64,000 bases of DNA from OLB16 sp964481775 (GTDB lineage Bacteria; Hinthialibacterota; Hinthialibacteria; OLB16): assembly GCA_964481775.1 (NCBI GenBank), contig CAYZUX010000002.1:1-64000 (forward strand), given 5' to 3'. The notes beneath the pieces are model-generated. The model was given only the letters and a program-made list of their open reading frames with translations, ran no database searches and had not been told where the DNA came from. Position numbers and translations under genes: made by a program. Positions 44,470-52,953 of the stretch are shown one piece after another (the stretch's first letter is position 1; each line of letters opens with the position of its first letter).

Positions 44470-46461
44470 CTAAACAGTCTGAACCGATGGTCTGGCCAGC
44501 TCCCGCTTCAGTCGCGAGAGCGCATCTTCCAAGGGCAGGCTTCCCTGGTCCCCTTGGGTACGCACCCTGATCGAAACACTCCCCTGCTCGGATTCACGTT
44601 TTCCGATCACGAGCATAAAGGGGACTTTTTCAGTTTCAGCGGAACGGATCTTGTAGCCGATCTTCTCCGCACGTTTGTCAAGTTCAGTACGAATACCCAC
44701 TTGGCGGCAGTGAGCATACACTTTTTCCGCGTAAGGCAAAACCTCATCCACCACCGGAAGGACCCGAACCTGCACCGGGGCCAGCCAGGAAGGGAAAGCG
44801 CCCGCGAAATGCTCGATCAGGATCCCCACGAAACGCTCGAAGGAACCGAAAGGCGCACGGTGAATCATAATCGGCCGATGGGGATTTCCATCGGCACCAG
44901 TATACTTGAGGTCAAATCGTTCGGGCAACACATAGTCCACTTGAACTGTACCCAGTTGCCACTCACGGTTCAGGCAGTCGCGTACCACGAAATCGATTTT
45001 GGGGCCATAAAAAGCGGCTTCTCCCAGCTCCTCACTGAAATCGAGGGTCATCCCTTTCAGCACATTGCGGATATTGGACTCGGCCTGGTCCCACAAGTTT
45101 GGACTGCCGCCATATTTATCGCTGCCGGGATCCCGTTTCCCAAAGCGGATCCTGTAATCTTTAAAGTCAAGGCTCTTAAGAACAAAGAGAACCAGGTCAA
45201 CAGTCTGGGCCAGTTCCTCCTCGAGTTGCTCAGGAGTGACAAAGAGATGCGCATCATCCTGGGTGAACCCACGTACGCGGGTCATCCCGGAAAGCTCCCC
45301 CGACTGCTCATACCGGTAAACTGTTCCAAACTCGGCTAACCGGTAAGGCAGGTCCCGGTAGCTTTTGGGTGTGGCCTCGTAAATCTTGATGTGGTGCGGG
45401 CAATTCATCGGCTTGAGGAGGTAACCCTCCTCAGAGGTATCCTCCTCTGAGCCATGTTCATTCATATGGATCGGTGGGAATTGGGAGTCCTTGTAGTAGG
45501 GGAAATGACCACTGGTCCGGTAAAGGTCGAGCTTCCCGATATGAGGCGTGTACACAGTCTGATAACCATACTCAACCAGTTTTCCACGCAGGAAGGATTC
45601 GAGTTCATAGCGGACCGCAGCCCCCTTGGGGAGCCAGAGAACCAAACCGCCACCAACCTCGCTGGAAATCGTAAAGAGATCAAGTTCCTGACCGAGCTTG
45701 CGGTGATCACGCTTCTTGGCTTCTTCGATCTGTTCGAGATAGGTGTCCAATTCCTTCTGGCTTGGAAATGCGGTCAGGTAGACACGTTGGAGCTGTGGCT
45801 GGCTTTCATCCCCATGCCAATAAGCACCGGCGGTCATGAGCAGTTTGAAGGCTTTGATTCTTCCGGTACTGGGAACATGCGCTCCGAGACAGAGATCCAC
45901 CCAATCTCCCTGGCGGTAACAGGAGATGGTTTCGCCACGCCGGTCGAGTTCCTCAATCATTTCTTCCTTGAATGGGTTACGTGTCTGTCCCAGGAGTGAG
46001 AGACTCTCCCGGGCACCCGATTCAACCCTCTCAAGGGGAACATCCGCCGCACAGATCGTGGCCATCCGTTCCTCAATCTTCTTCAGGTCTTCAGAAGTAA
46101 AGGGACGATCCACCCGGAAATCATAGAAATAACGTTCATCTGCCCAGTCTCCAGCCGCTGGTTGAGCACCGGGGAACAATTCCATCACCGCCTGAGCCAT
46201 CACATGACCACAGCTGTGTCTGTAAACCGCACGACCTTCCGGATCTTTGAATGTAAGAATCCTGAGTGAGCCTGAATTCCGAATGGGAGCCGACAGATCC
46301 AGAACCCGGCCATTAACGGAAACAGCCAGTGCATCCGCCGCAAGACGTTTGCCGATGGATTGCGCCAGTTCCAGGCCTGTGATGCCCGGGGGGACCTTCC
46401 TCTCACTCCCATCCGGCAGGGTCAGATGGATATATTCATTTCCAGTATTGTCGGTTGACAT
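44470..46461 (-). CDS. thrS: Threonyl-tRNA synthetase
   Basis: 663 residues with TGS, editing and catalytic domains. TGS starts HLTLPDGSERKVPPG. The editing domain has HSCGHVMAQAV and LCLGAHVPSTG. Catalytic motifs include MNCPHHI, GMTRVRGFTQDDAHLF and MIHRAPFGSFERF. An anticodon-binding domain closes it (QVRVLPVVDEVLPYAEKV). The stop TAG is part of the infC ribosome site region. The tRNA-Val and a hairpin lie upstream; no T-box is seen. Confidence 0.97.
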   Translation of the reverse strand: MSTDNTGNEYIHLTLPDGSERKVPPGITGLELAQSIGKRLAADALAVSVNGRVLDLSAPIRNSGSLRILTFKDPEGRAVYRHSCGHVMAQAVMELFPGAQPAAGDWADERYFYDFRVDRPFTSEDLKKIEERMATICAADVPLERVESGARESLSLLGQTRNPFKEEMIEELDRRGETISCYRQGDWVDLCLGAHVPSTGRIKAFKLLMTAGAYWHGDESQPQLQRVYLTAFPSQKELDTYLEQIEEAKKRDHRKLGQELDLFTISSEVGGGLVLWLPKGAAVRYELESFLRGKLVEYGYQTVYTPHIGKLDLYRTSGHFPYYKDSQFPPIHMNEHGSEEDTSEEGYLLKPMNCPHHIKIYEATPKSYRDLPYRLAEFGTVYRYEQSGELSGMTRVRGFTQDDAHLFVTPEQLEEELAQTVDLVLFVLKSLDFKDYRIRFGKRDPGSDKYGGSPNLWDQAESNIRNVLKGMTLDFSEELGEAAFYGPKIDFVVRDCLNREWQLGTVQVDYVLPERFDLKYTGADGNPHRPIMIHRAPFGSFERFVGILIEHFAGAFPSWLAPVQVRVLPVVDEVLPYAEKVYAHCRQVGIRTELDKRAEKIGYKIRSAETEKVPFMLVIGKRESEQGSVSIRVRTQGDQGSLPLEDALSRLKRELARPSVQTV

Positions 46462-46530
46462 TCTCGTTCTTCTCTCAGAAGTACCAGCACAGGACTGTCC
46501 TATCGCCAGAAAACCTCCTAAATAACAAAC

Positions 46531-46566
46531 AGCCCGTTCCCCGGACTCAGGCGCCGGGTACGGGCC
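46531..46566 (-). terminator. Hairpin between tRNA-Val and thrS
   Basis: On the minus strand AGGCCCGT-type arm (46560-46566) pairs with ACGGGCT (46531-46537), with an inner GC-rich stem CCCGG/CCGGG. TGTTTGTTATTT follows. It may end the tRNA transcript or attenuate read-through into thrS. The T-run is interrupted, so partial termination is likely. Confidence 0.6.
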
Positions 46567-46585
46567 TCTTGTGTTACGGGGTTAA

Positions 46586-46662
46586 TGGTGGGCGCTACTG
46601 GACTTGAACCAGTGACCCCTTCCATGTCAAGGAAGTACTCTAGCCAGCTGAGCTAAGCGCCC
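46586..46662 (-). tRNA. tRNA-Val (GAC)
   Basis: A 77-base cloverleaf with encoded CCA. Acceptor GGGCGCT/AGCGCCC, D arm TAGCTCAGCTGGCTAGAGT, anticodon stem CTTCC/GGAAG with loop TTGACAT giving anticodon GAC, T arm CTGG/CCAG with GGTTCAAGTCC. Sits 125 bases before thrS on the same strand and 30 bases from the divergent methyltransferase gene. Confidence 0.95.
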
Positions 46663-46691
46663 TTTACTATAAGATTATCACGTGGCGGAGA

Positions 46692-47660
46692 ATGTATAAA
46701 CCCTCTGGAAAGTTGTCAACAGCCATGGAACCTCCTTTTCGCGACGATCGACTCAAAAAGGTTCATACCACGCAACAACCTGAATTCGGCCGACTCCTCT
46801 TTACCACCCGGCGCAGGCTTGAATCTCCCCTTTCCACAAGGGAGGGATTGGCCGAAAGATTGGGAATTTCCAGCAGGTTGTTAACACAGATTGAAAAAGG
46901 TGAAAAAAGCCCTCCTGAAAAGGTTGTTGAGTGGCTGGAAACAATCCTTCAATCGCCTTTACCCCCTCAAAGGGGATCAAGAGAAGGGATCCTTTCAGAC
47001 ATTCTCAAAGGCTTCCAATTTCCAGAATCAGCGGAGATTCTTGATATTCCATGCGGACCCGGAAGACTTACCTGGGAACTGCGGAAACTGGGTTATCGTG
47101 TGACTGCCGCCGATCTCGTCCCCGAATGTTTCGAGGCAGGGGAGCCACCAGCTGTCCATGCGGACATGAATCACCCGCTTCCCTTCCCGGATGAATCATT
47201 CGATCTGATCCTTTCCGCCGAGGGAGTTGAACACCTCGAAAATCCCTGGCTGGCTTTCAGGGAGTTTTCAAGGATCCTCAAGACCTCAGGAACTTTGGTC
47301 ATCACCACACCCAATTATTCCAACATCGAACGGCGGGTTGCATACCTTCTAAAAGGTTCTGCAGCTCGCCCCTCAGAAAGGATGGATTCATCTGGTCAGG
47401 AGTCACCCCATCTCTCGACCTTCCCGACCTGTTTCTGGAAAATGGCGGGGGAGCGAGCGGGGCTACAATTAATCTCATTGGACTCGTTCTCACCTCGCCC
47501 AAAACAATGGTTTTATTGGCCTTTAGCCTGCTTGGTCCATCTCCTCAGCCGCTTGGCTACCAGGAAAAGCCGTGAAAGATACTCGATGGATTGGACTCAA
47601 GGAATGAATGCTCTCCTGGGCGGCAGATCGCTTGTTATGGTCTTCAAAAAAGCGCCCTGA
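46692..47660 (+). CDS. XRE-type helix-turn-helix fused to a SAM methyltransferase
   Basis: 322 residues. Residues about 30-90 form a Cro/CI-like HTH (LAERLGISSRLLTQIEKGEKSP). Residues about 110-290 form a class I methyltransferase with motif I ILDIPCGPGRLTWEL, FPDESFDLILSAEGVEHLENP and RILKTSGTLVITTPN. The methyltransferase part resembles small-molecule or cell-envelope methyltransferases, not DNA methyltransferases (no DPPY). A DNA-binding domain with such an enzyme is uncommon. A start at ATG 46725 would remove 11 residues. No clear ribosome site for either. Confidence 0.8.
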   Translation: MYKPSGKLSTAMEPPFRDDRLKKVHTTQQPEFGRLLFTTRRRLESPLSTREGLAERLGISSRLLTQIEKGEKSPPEKVVEWLETILQSPLPPQRGSREGILSDILKGFQFPESAEILDIPCGPGRLTWELRKLGYRVTAADLVPECFEAGEPPAVHADMNHPLPFPDESFDLILSAEGVEHLENPWLAFREFSRILKTSGTLVITTPNYSNIERRVAYLLKGSAARPSERMDSSGQESPHLSTFPTCFWKMAGERAGLQLISLDSFSPRPKQWFYWPLACLVHLLSRLATRKSRERYSMDWTQGMNALLGGRSLVMVFKKAP

Positions 47661-47716
47661 AATGGGGTGGAGTGCTTCGCTGTTCTCCACCCCAATACTC
47701 AATCTGATCGTGCCAT

Positions 47717-48703
47717 TCAGTACTGCGACCAACTCTCCACCGCAGAAGGTAAATTGGCTTCGACTCCTGTGGCATAGGATGTAGTGTGTACAGGAGTGGC
47801 CTCACTATTTGAGGTGGTACGGAACATGACCCAGTTACCGCTCCCCCGATAAATGGCGCTGGGATTGTAATTCCGGCTTGGATTGTAGGGAAATTCACCC
47901 GCCAGGCCGATTACGGGTACTGGTTCTTCATCAATTTCCCAGGTCATCCCTCCATCGGTAGTCTGCATCGAGGCAATTTGAGTATCCGCGGTGTAAAGAT
48001 AGGCATACCAGGTGTTCGGACGGTCTGGATGGATGACCAGTGTTGACACATCCCAACCGAAGATTTCAGTTGAGCGGACAAAGGTCCAAGTAATTCCATC
48101 CACCGAGGAGTAAAGGTTGATCTGACGTTCAGTCTGTCCGGCCCCCCCCTCACGGGTATTAGAAAGGCAATAAAAACCAGGGCCACCAGCGGCAGGAGCA
48201 AATTGTTCCATAGGGCCATCCGCATAAGGTGTTGAGTCAGCTGCCCCCTCGATCCCGATGCTATCAGCCACACCTGTGATCAGGATGCCTTCGGACCAGT
48301 TGATTCCATCGGAACCGGTGTATGTGTAAACCTCATATCCGGGGGTTCCATCTTCACCTGTGTGCCACATCCGGAAAGAGTTGGCACCCAGCTGAACAAC
48401 ATGAGCTTTCCCACGTGCACTGGGTGTCACATTACACAAAGTGTAATTGGTCCAACTGGCAGGACTATTTCCTACTGATTCCGCATAAGTGATGTCATTG
48501 CTGCTACTGGCATCAGCCCACGCTCGATACTTGCCAGCGAAAGCATCATATAGGACATGTGCGTAGTAGAAGCGTCCTGCTCCAACCGTTGTTTGTGAAA
48601 GGACCGGATTCTCAGGCCCCTCTGTCCAGGTGATATCATGGGGTGCTGCCTGGACAATCCCACTCCAAACCAGAATCAATACCACCAAACCTATTCTTTT
48701 CAT
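47717..48703 (-). CDS. Secreted beta-propeller protein (GH43/BNR-like)
   Basis: 328 residues from ATG 48703, which has GAGGAGG nine bases upstream. Signal peptide KRIGLVVLILVWSGIVQAA. Repeats SSVDGITW, TTDGGMTW and GSDGINW look like degenerate Asp boxes; the start WTEGPENPVLSQTTVGAGRFYYAHV resembles five-bladed GH43-type propellers, where such a segment carries the catalytic Asp. Probable glycan hydrolase or binding protein; not closely assignable. Confidence 0.7.
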   Translation of the reverse strand: MKRIGLVVLILVWSGIVQAAPHDITWTEGPENPVLSQTTVGAGRFYYAHVLYDAFAGKYRAWADASSSNDITYAESVGNSPASWTNYTLCNVTPSARGKAHVVQLGANSFRMWHTGEDGTPGYEVYTYTGSDGINWSEGILITGVADSIGIEGAADSTPYADGPMEQFAPAAGGPGFYCLSNTREGGAGQTERQINLYSSVDGITWTFVRSTEIFGWDVSTLVIHPDRPNTWYAYLYTADTQIASMQTTDGGMTWEIDEEPVPVIGLAGEFPYNPSRNYNPSAIYRGSGNWVMFRTTSNSEATPVHTTSYATGVEANLPSAVESWSQY

Positions 48704-48878
48704 CAGAAAACACCTCCTCAATAAGAAATCAGATTTCTATGGCGAGATGACCTTCCAAAATAGGCACACAATCTCTGCCCTCAATGGATTGAGGTTAACA
48801 CCCAATTCACAGGGTGTCTATCAAGATTTTTTTAAGGGGATAGGAATTGGCTGTTAGGAAGATATGAAACCAATCCAG

Positions 48879-48923
48879 CCGGGGCTCGCTTTCACTTAGG
48901 GCGGAAAGGAAAACGAGCCCCGG
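48879..48923 (-). terminator. Strong hairpin after the calcium-binding-type gene
   Basis: A perfect 10-bp stem CCGGGGCTCG/CGAGCCCCGG with a 25-base loop, 13 bases after the stop at 48937. There is no T-run, so it may be a stability hairpin or a Rho-dependent end rather than an intrinsic terminator. Confidence 0.5.
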
Positions 48924-48936
48924 AAAATGAACGGCT

Positions 48937-50292
48937 TCAGACAAGACGATTCAGCAGGGCATCCACAGCGGCTCCAGTGGTTCCATCGGCACGGGTGAAA
49001 TAAGATCTTTGGGCGATCCGATTACCGCCGGAAGCGGACTCCGACACATCGAGAGCCTGTAAACTGATTGATTGGATCCCAACCTGGGAGAGAGTCAACA
49101 ACTGCCCCAATGAAGAAGATGCCTCTGAGCCGTTGCGGACCAGGACACGCAGCTGGTCGAAGACTGAATCCTGGGAATCGATTTTACCATCGCTGTTGGA
49201 ATCATATTTGGCCAGTTCCTTAAACCCATCTGATGCACCATTCTGGTCACCGAAAAGTTCCTTGCCATCATCGATTATCCCATTGTTGTTCTTATCAAGG
49301 GCCAGCAGGCCATCTCCCCCTGTCACCGTAGCGGCAGTTTCCACTACCCCATCCGCATCAAGATCGAAATGGACTCCTTCTGAGACCCTTGTCAGTTCGA
49401 CCCCGTCTCCATCGAGATCTAACACGATGGGATCAGAGGCATTGGCCTGTCCTGCACTCACCTCGATACTTGTGGATTCAAAAGACAAAGACACTGAAAT
49501 ATCCAAAGACTGGCTCTGAACAGCAACCAACTGAGAACCCTGACCAGCAGATTGAGCAAGCGCATTGACACCATCGTCAGCCACCGGGGTTGAACCACTC
49601 ATCCCGTTCATGAAACTCTTCATGTTCTCAATGAAATCGGAGAATCTTTCATCATCTCCAAAGAAGGTTTGGAGAAGAGTGGCTAATCCCGCCAGGCTGC
49701 CATCCATGGCCAAAGCATCCAGATCTCCCTGCAAATCCAGGCCATCGCTGAAGGAAATGGAGGCCTGGCTGAAAGACAGACTGAAGTTCATGGAGGCCTG
49801 GATCTGTTGCGCCCTAAAACGGTCAACCACTTGACGGGCCGCATTCCTGAAATTGGAAATGGGATCTCCCTCCTGGGTCCGTCCCGTCTGGATCAATGCT
49901 TGCTCATATTCCATCGAAACACTGATCGAAATATTCAGGTTCGTCAGGGAGGCGAACACACTCGTTCCATCGCCGGTCTGACCAGCCCGGACTGTAGCCT
50001 GAGAGAGAGAAAAGTCCAGCGAGGCCGATAACCTTGAGCGGGAAAACTGGTAGGTCCCATCGGGAGAAAGCTGAAAACCATTGGGGGAGATTTGTAAAGG
50101 GCGATTCAGGTTCCCTCCGCTCAGATCAAGAAGATCGACCGCTCCCGCCGCAGAGGAATCCTGCTCAGAACTTGTTGGAGTCTGAGTGGTATTACCTGGA
50201 GATTTTCCAGTTCCTGTGAACTCCTCGATGAATGGTTTCAGGAGTCCCCTCAGCTGGGGGGAAACAGATGGAATACCCAGTCCCTGTGCCAT
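48937..50292 (-). CDS. EF-hand/RTX-like secreted-type protein, otherwise unknown
   Basis: 451 residues. The C-terminal third holds Asp-rich loops: DLDGDGVELTRVSEGVHFDLDADG, then KNNNGIIDDGKELFGD and KYDSNSDGKIDSQD, which look like calcium-binding EF-hand or VCBS/RTX-associated repeats found in type I secreted proteins. The N-terminal two thirds are rich in Ser, Gln, Gly and Asn, with repeated short beta segments (FSLSQATVR, LNISISVSMEYEQAL, MNFSLSFSQASISFSDG). No signal peptide, which fits a type I export route, but no transporter is nearby. Preceded by a good promoter and a structured leader. Confidence 0.65.
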   Translation of the reverse strand: MAQGLGIPSVSPQLRGLLKPFIEEFTGTGKSPGNTTQTPTSSEQDSSAAGAVDLLDLSGGNLNRPLQISPNGFQLSPDGTYQFSRSRLSASLDFSLSQATVRAGQTGDGTSVFASLTNLNISISVSMEYEQALIQTGRTQEGDPISNFRNAARQVVDRFRAQQIQASMNFSLSFSQASISFSDGLDLQGDLDALAMDGSLAGLATLLQTFFGDDERFSDFIENMKSFMNGMSGSTPVADDGVNALAQSAGQGSQLVAVQSQSLDISVSLSFESTSIEVSAGQANASDPIVLDLDGDGVELTRVSEGVHFDLDADGVVETAATVTGGDGLLALDKNNNGIIDDGKELFGDQNGASDGFKELAKYDSNSDGKIDSQDSVFDQLRVLVRNGSEASSSLGQLLTLSQVGIQSISLQALDVSESASGGNRIAQRSYFTRADGTTGAAVDALLNRLV

Positions 50293-50328
50293 CCTTGGCC
50301 ACCGACCTTTCCATGAGACATCTGAAAT

Positions 50329-50366
50329 CGTGAGAGTATCTGACTTCCCTGCCGATGCCCCTCACG
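50329..50366 (-). promoter_or_regulatory. Hairpin in the 5' leader of the calcium-binding-type gene
   Basis: On the minus strand CGTGAG (50361-50366) pairs with CTCACG (50329-50334), enclosing GGGCATCGGCAGGGAAGTC-like sequence. It lies in a leader of about 130 bases between the candidate promoter and the start at 50292. No riboswitch family recognised. Confidence 0.35.
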
Positions 50367-50427
50367 GCTGGAGGTGGGACATTGGAAGCGTATCCATGAA
50401 TAGAATTTTCCCATCCTCTGAAATAAG

Positions 50428-50456
50428 AGGATAAAGAAATAAATCAAGCATGTCAA
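50428..50456 (-). promoter_or_regulatory. Candidate sigma-70 promoter for the calcium-binding-type gene
   Basis: On the minus strand TTGACA (50451-50456), 17 bases, TATCCT (50428-50433) in a locally AT-rich stretch. The 288-base gap here has no supported gene. Transcription would start near 50421. Confidence 0.55.
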
Positions 50457-50580
50457 TAGATTAGTTTTAGATTGTTTAATAAAAATTCATAACTTAAGAC
50501 AATTCATAGCCTTACTGAGAATTATATTTTGAGTATCATTAGTAAAGTCAGGCCGTTTGAGCGTCTGGCACCGGGGAGAT

Positions 50581-50988
50581 TCAACGGTTTTGGGGAATTG
50601 TACCGAGGCGTTTCCGGAGCACCATGGCCGTACATCGAAGCATCCCAAAGCCTTCGTAGAAAGCTTGCAGGGGAGGATCACATACCACATCCACATGGGG
50701 GACATTCAAGATGCCAAGCATTCGCCGGAGCAATTCTGATCCGATACCAGATCGCCGGAATTGAGGAAGGACCTCGAGAAGGGGGATAAAAGCACAGCGG
50801 ACACCATCGCTGAGAGCATTGATCCGTCCGACCACCTTGCCGGTTTTATCCAGCGCCAGAACCACATGACTGCTGTTTTTCAACATGCGGTAATGTTCTT
50901 CACAAGTCGGAGGGTAGCCCCAATCCACAAAGAATCCCTCGAGGTCTTCAGGAGAGATTCCCTCCAGGGAGGTTTCATAGCGGATCAT
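50581..50988 (-). CDS. GNAT-family N-acetyltransferase
   Basis: 135 residues from ATG 50988; a GTG at 51006 would add six. Acetyl-CoA-binding strand LLEVLPQFRRSGIGSELLRRML has the Q/RxxGxG/A-type RRSGIG loop, and YEGFGMLR matches the C-terminal GFxxxxxx motif. Substrate unknown. It is divergent from the Rieske gene. Confidence 0.85.
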   Translation of the reverse strand: MIRYETSLEGISPEDLEGFFVDWGYPPTCEEHYRMLKNSSHVVLALDKTGKVVGRINALSDGVRCAFIPLLEVLPQFRRSGIGSELLRRMLGILNVPHVDVVCDPPLQAFYEGFGMLRCTAMVLRKRLGTIPQNR

Positions 50989-51036
50989 GAGATTTGTACT
51001 TTCCACACAGCATTTCTGCCACTAAGATGAATTCCC

Positions 51037-51537
51037 ATGCAACGACGGAGATTTCTTGAATCAGTGGTGGCCACCCTGGGGGCAGGTGCACTCGCCATTT
51101 TCGCTGCGGTGACAGGAACACTCCAGGTGCTTTCTCCCATTTTCCACAAGACCAACCGCGAAAGCGAGTGGTTCTCCCTCGGGAAACAGGATGAGTTTAC
51201 TCCAGGTCTTCCGACACCCAAAGTCATTCACATTGTGGTTCAGGATGGCTGGCAAACGCGGAAACAGAGCCAGATGGTCTATGTACTCCTGAAAGAGGGG
51301 AAACCAGTCGTATTCTCTTCAGTCTGTCCCCATCTGAGCTGTCCAGTCTCCTTTCAAGAGGAAAAAAAGAGATTCCATTGCTCCTGTCATCAATCCTATT
51401 GGGATGCGGATGGACAACGGCTCGCTGGTCCCGCCGCGCGGGGACTGGACTCACTTCCCATCCGGATTGAGGGTGATGAAGTGTTCTGCAGGTGGGTGCA
51501 ATACCGTTCAGGACTCTCCGAGGCGGTTGAGGTCTGA
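51037..51537 (+). CDS. Rieske [2Fe-2S] protein of a cytochrome bc-type complex
   Basis: 166 residues. The N-terminus QRRRFLESVVATLGAGALA is a Tat-type anchor helix. Cluster ligands are Cys97, His99, Cys115 and His118 in CPHLSC and CSCHQS, with Cys102 and Cys117 forming the stabilising disulfide, so the site is complete and bc/b6f-like. It would accept electrons from quinol at the Qo site and pass them to cytochrome c. The gene is directly followed by the cytochrome b-c gene, four bases later. Confidence 0.93.
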   Translation: MQRRRFLESVVATLGAGALAIFAAVTGTLQVLSPIFHKTNRESEWFSLGKQDEFTPGLPTPKVIHIVVQDGWQTRKQSQMVYVLLKEGKPVVFSSVCPHLSCPVSFQEEKKRFHCSCHQSYWDADGQRLAGPAARGLDSLPIRIEGDEVFCRWVQYRSGLSEAVEV

Positions 51538-51541
51538 CAGA

Positions 51542-52918
51542 ATGCGCTTCCTTTCAATCTTGAGTGGGTGGATCAACGAACGTACGGGTGTCCGCGCCGT
51601 AATCCACTCCCTCCGGGATTCACCACTTCCCGGGGGTGTCCGCTGGGCAAATACACTTGGCCCAGCTTTGGTGACAACTCTGGTGTTCGAGTGTCTGAGC
51701 GGAGTCCTCCTTTCTCTCTCTTATTCACCCGGCGTCGACTCCGCACATTCAAGTGTCGCTTTCCTCTCCAGGGAAACAACGCTCGGGATGCTCTTCCGAA
51801 GCGTGCACTCTTACGGTGCCCATCTGATTGTGATCCTGATGATTCTGTGTGGTTTGAGGGCGCTCCTTGCCCGTGAGTACACCCGCCCCAGGGAGATTCA
51901 GTGGGTGCTGGGACTCGTGCTGGCAGGGCTGATTATCACCATTGCCACCACCGGCTACCTGTTGCCCTGGGATCAATACGGTTACTGGGGGACTCAAGTC
52001 CGGACCTCGATCATGGGGTCAGTTCCAGTCGTTGGCGAGTATGTCAAAATGGTTGCATTGGGTGGAACAGAGATTGGCAATCTGACCCTGACCCGTTTTT
52101 ATACCGGGCATGTGGTCCTCTTTCCGGTGTTGCTTCTCATCGGTTTGATCCTTTACGTAGCTCTGAGGGTGAGGAACGCTTATTCATCCGTGGTGGATCA
52201 CCCGAATCTGGTCACCACCTATTGGCCAGGGCAGGCCTGCCGGGATGTGATGGTAAGTCTTGTAGTTATTGGTTCTCTTTTCCTCCTTGCGTTTTTCATA
52301 CCGGTGAAACTCGGGAGCATCGCCGATCCGCTTGAGACCTACCCAGCACGTCCAGAATGGTATTTCCGTTGGCTTTTTCAAACCTTGAAATATCTCGCCC
52401 CCCCCTTTGAGGTGGTTGGTACAGTAGTGATCCCTCACGCCATTCTGGTCCTCCTGGCGTTGATTCCATTCATTGACAGAAGGCCCCTGCCACGTTCTGG
52501 GAGGAAGATAGTTCTCGGCTCAGTGGCTCTCCTGGGCCTGGCCTGGGCAATTCTGTCGGGCATTTCGTTCCTTGAGGACTACCGTTCCGGGCATTTCAGG
52601 GAAATCGCGATGTGGGAGGCTCAAGCCGATCCTTCCTTTGATACCGAGGAGTTTTACAAATCCAAATGTAATCGCTGCCATGGACGTGATGGAGCAGGGA
52701 TGCTTGACAGCACCCCTGATTTTACTTCGGGTGATTACTGGTCTGGAGTCCGTTCGGATGTCCGTCTTGTCAAGGCAATTCTTGAGGGTGTTCCCAATCC
52801 CGGCATCTCTGAAGATGAAGTGATGCCCTCTTTCTCGGACTTGATCGGTCCCTCGGAGGCAAAGGCGCTTGTTGAGAGGAAAATCCGCACCTTCGCCCCA
52901 AGTGGTGAGGAAGAGTAA
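51542..52918 (+). CDS. Cytochrome b (b6-like plus subunit IV) fused to cytochrome c, lacking n-side heme b ligands
   Basis: 458 residues from ATG 51542 with GAGG upstream; earlier codons lie inside the Rieske gene. The first half aligns well with cytochrome b6 (RSVHSYGAHLIV, TGYLLPWDQYGYWG, LTLTRFYTGH). The subunit-IV-like half has PARPEWYFRWLFQTLKYLAPP with the Qo Glu. Ligands to the p-side heme are kept (His89 and His190), but the two n-side ligands are Cys103 (MILCGLR; MILH in b6) and Tyr205 (LILYVAL). The C-terminus carries a mono-heme cytochrome c (CNRCHGRDGAG at 376 on, Met428 as axial ligand). Confidence 0.92.
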   Translation: MRFLSILSGWINERTGVRAVIHSLRDSPLPGGVRWANTLGPALVTTLVFECLSGVLLSLSYSPGVDSAHSSVAFLSRETTLGMLFRSVHSYGAHLIVILMILCGLRALLAREYTRPREIQWVLGLVLAGLIITIATTGYLLPWDQYGYWGTQVRTSIMGSVPVVGEYVKMVALGGTEIGNLTLTRFYTGHVVLFPVLLLIGLILYVALRVRNAYSSVVDHPNLVTTYWPGQACRDVMVSLVVIGSLFLLAFFIPVKLGSIADPLETYPARPEWYFRWLFQTLKYLAPPFEVVGTVVIPHAILVLLALIPFIDRRPLPRSGRKIVLGSVALLGLAWAILSGISFLEDYRSGHFREIAMWEAQADPSFDTEEFYKSKCNRCHGRDGAGMLDSTPDFTSGDYWSGVRSDVRLVKAILEGVPNPGISEDEVMPSFSDLIGPSEAKALVERKIRTFAPSGEEE

Positions 52919-52953
52919 GACGAGCTCACTCCTTCCAGAACCTGTTCCTGGCC

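Noticed and set aside
46462..46585. Possible T-box riboswitch before thrS
   Set aside because: The T-box AGGGUGGNACCGCG-type motif and a specifier loop are absent; only a terminator-like hairpin is seen.
47717..48703. True sialidase call for the propeller protein
   Set aside because: The Asp boxes are degenerate and the start resembles GH43-type propellers more, so it is only called a propeller.
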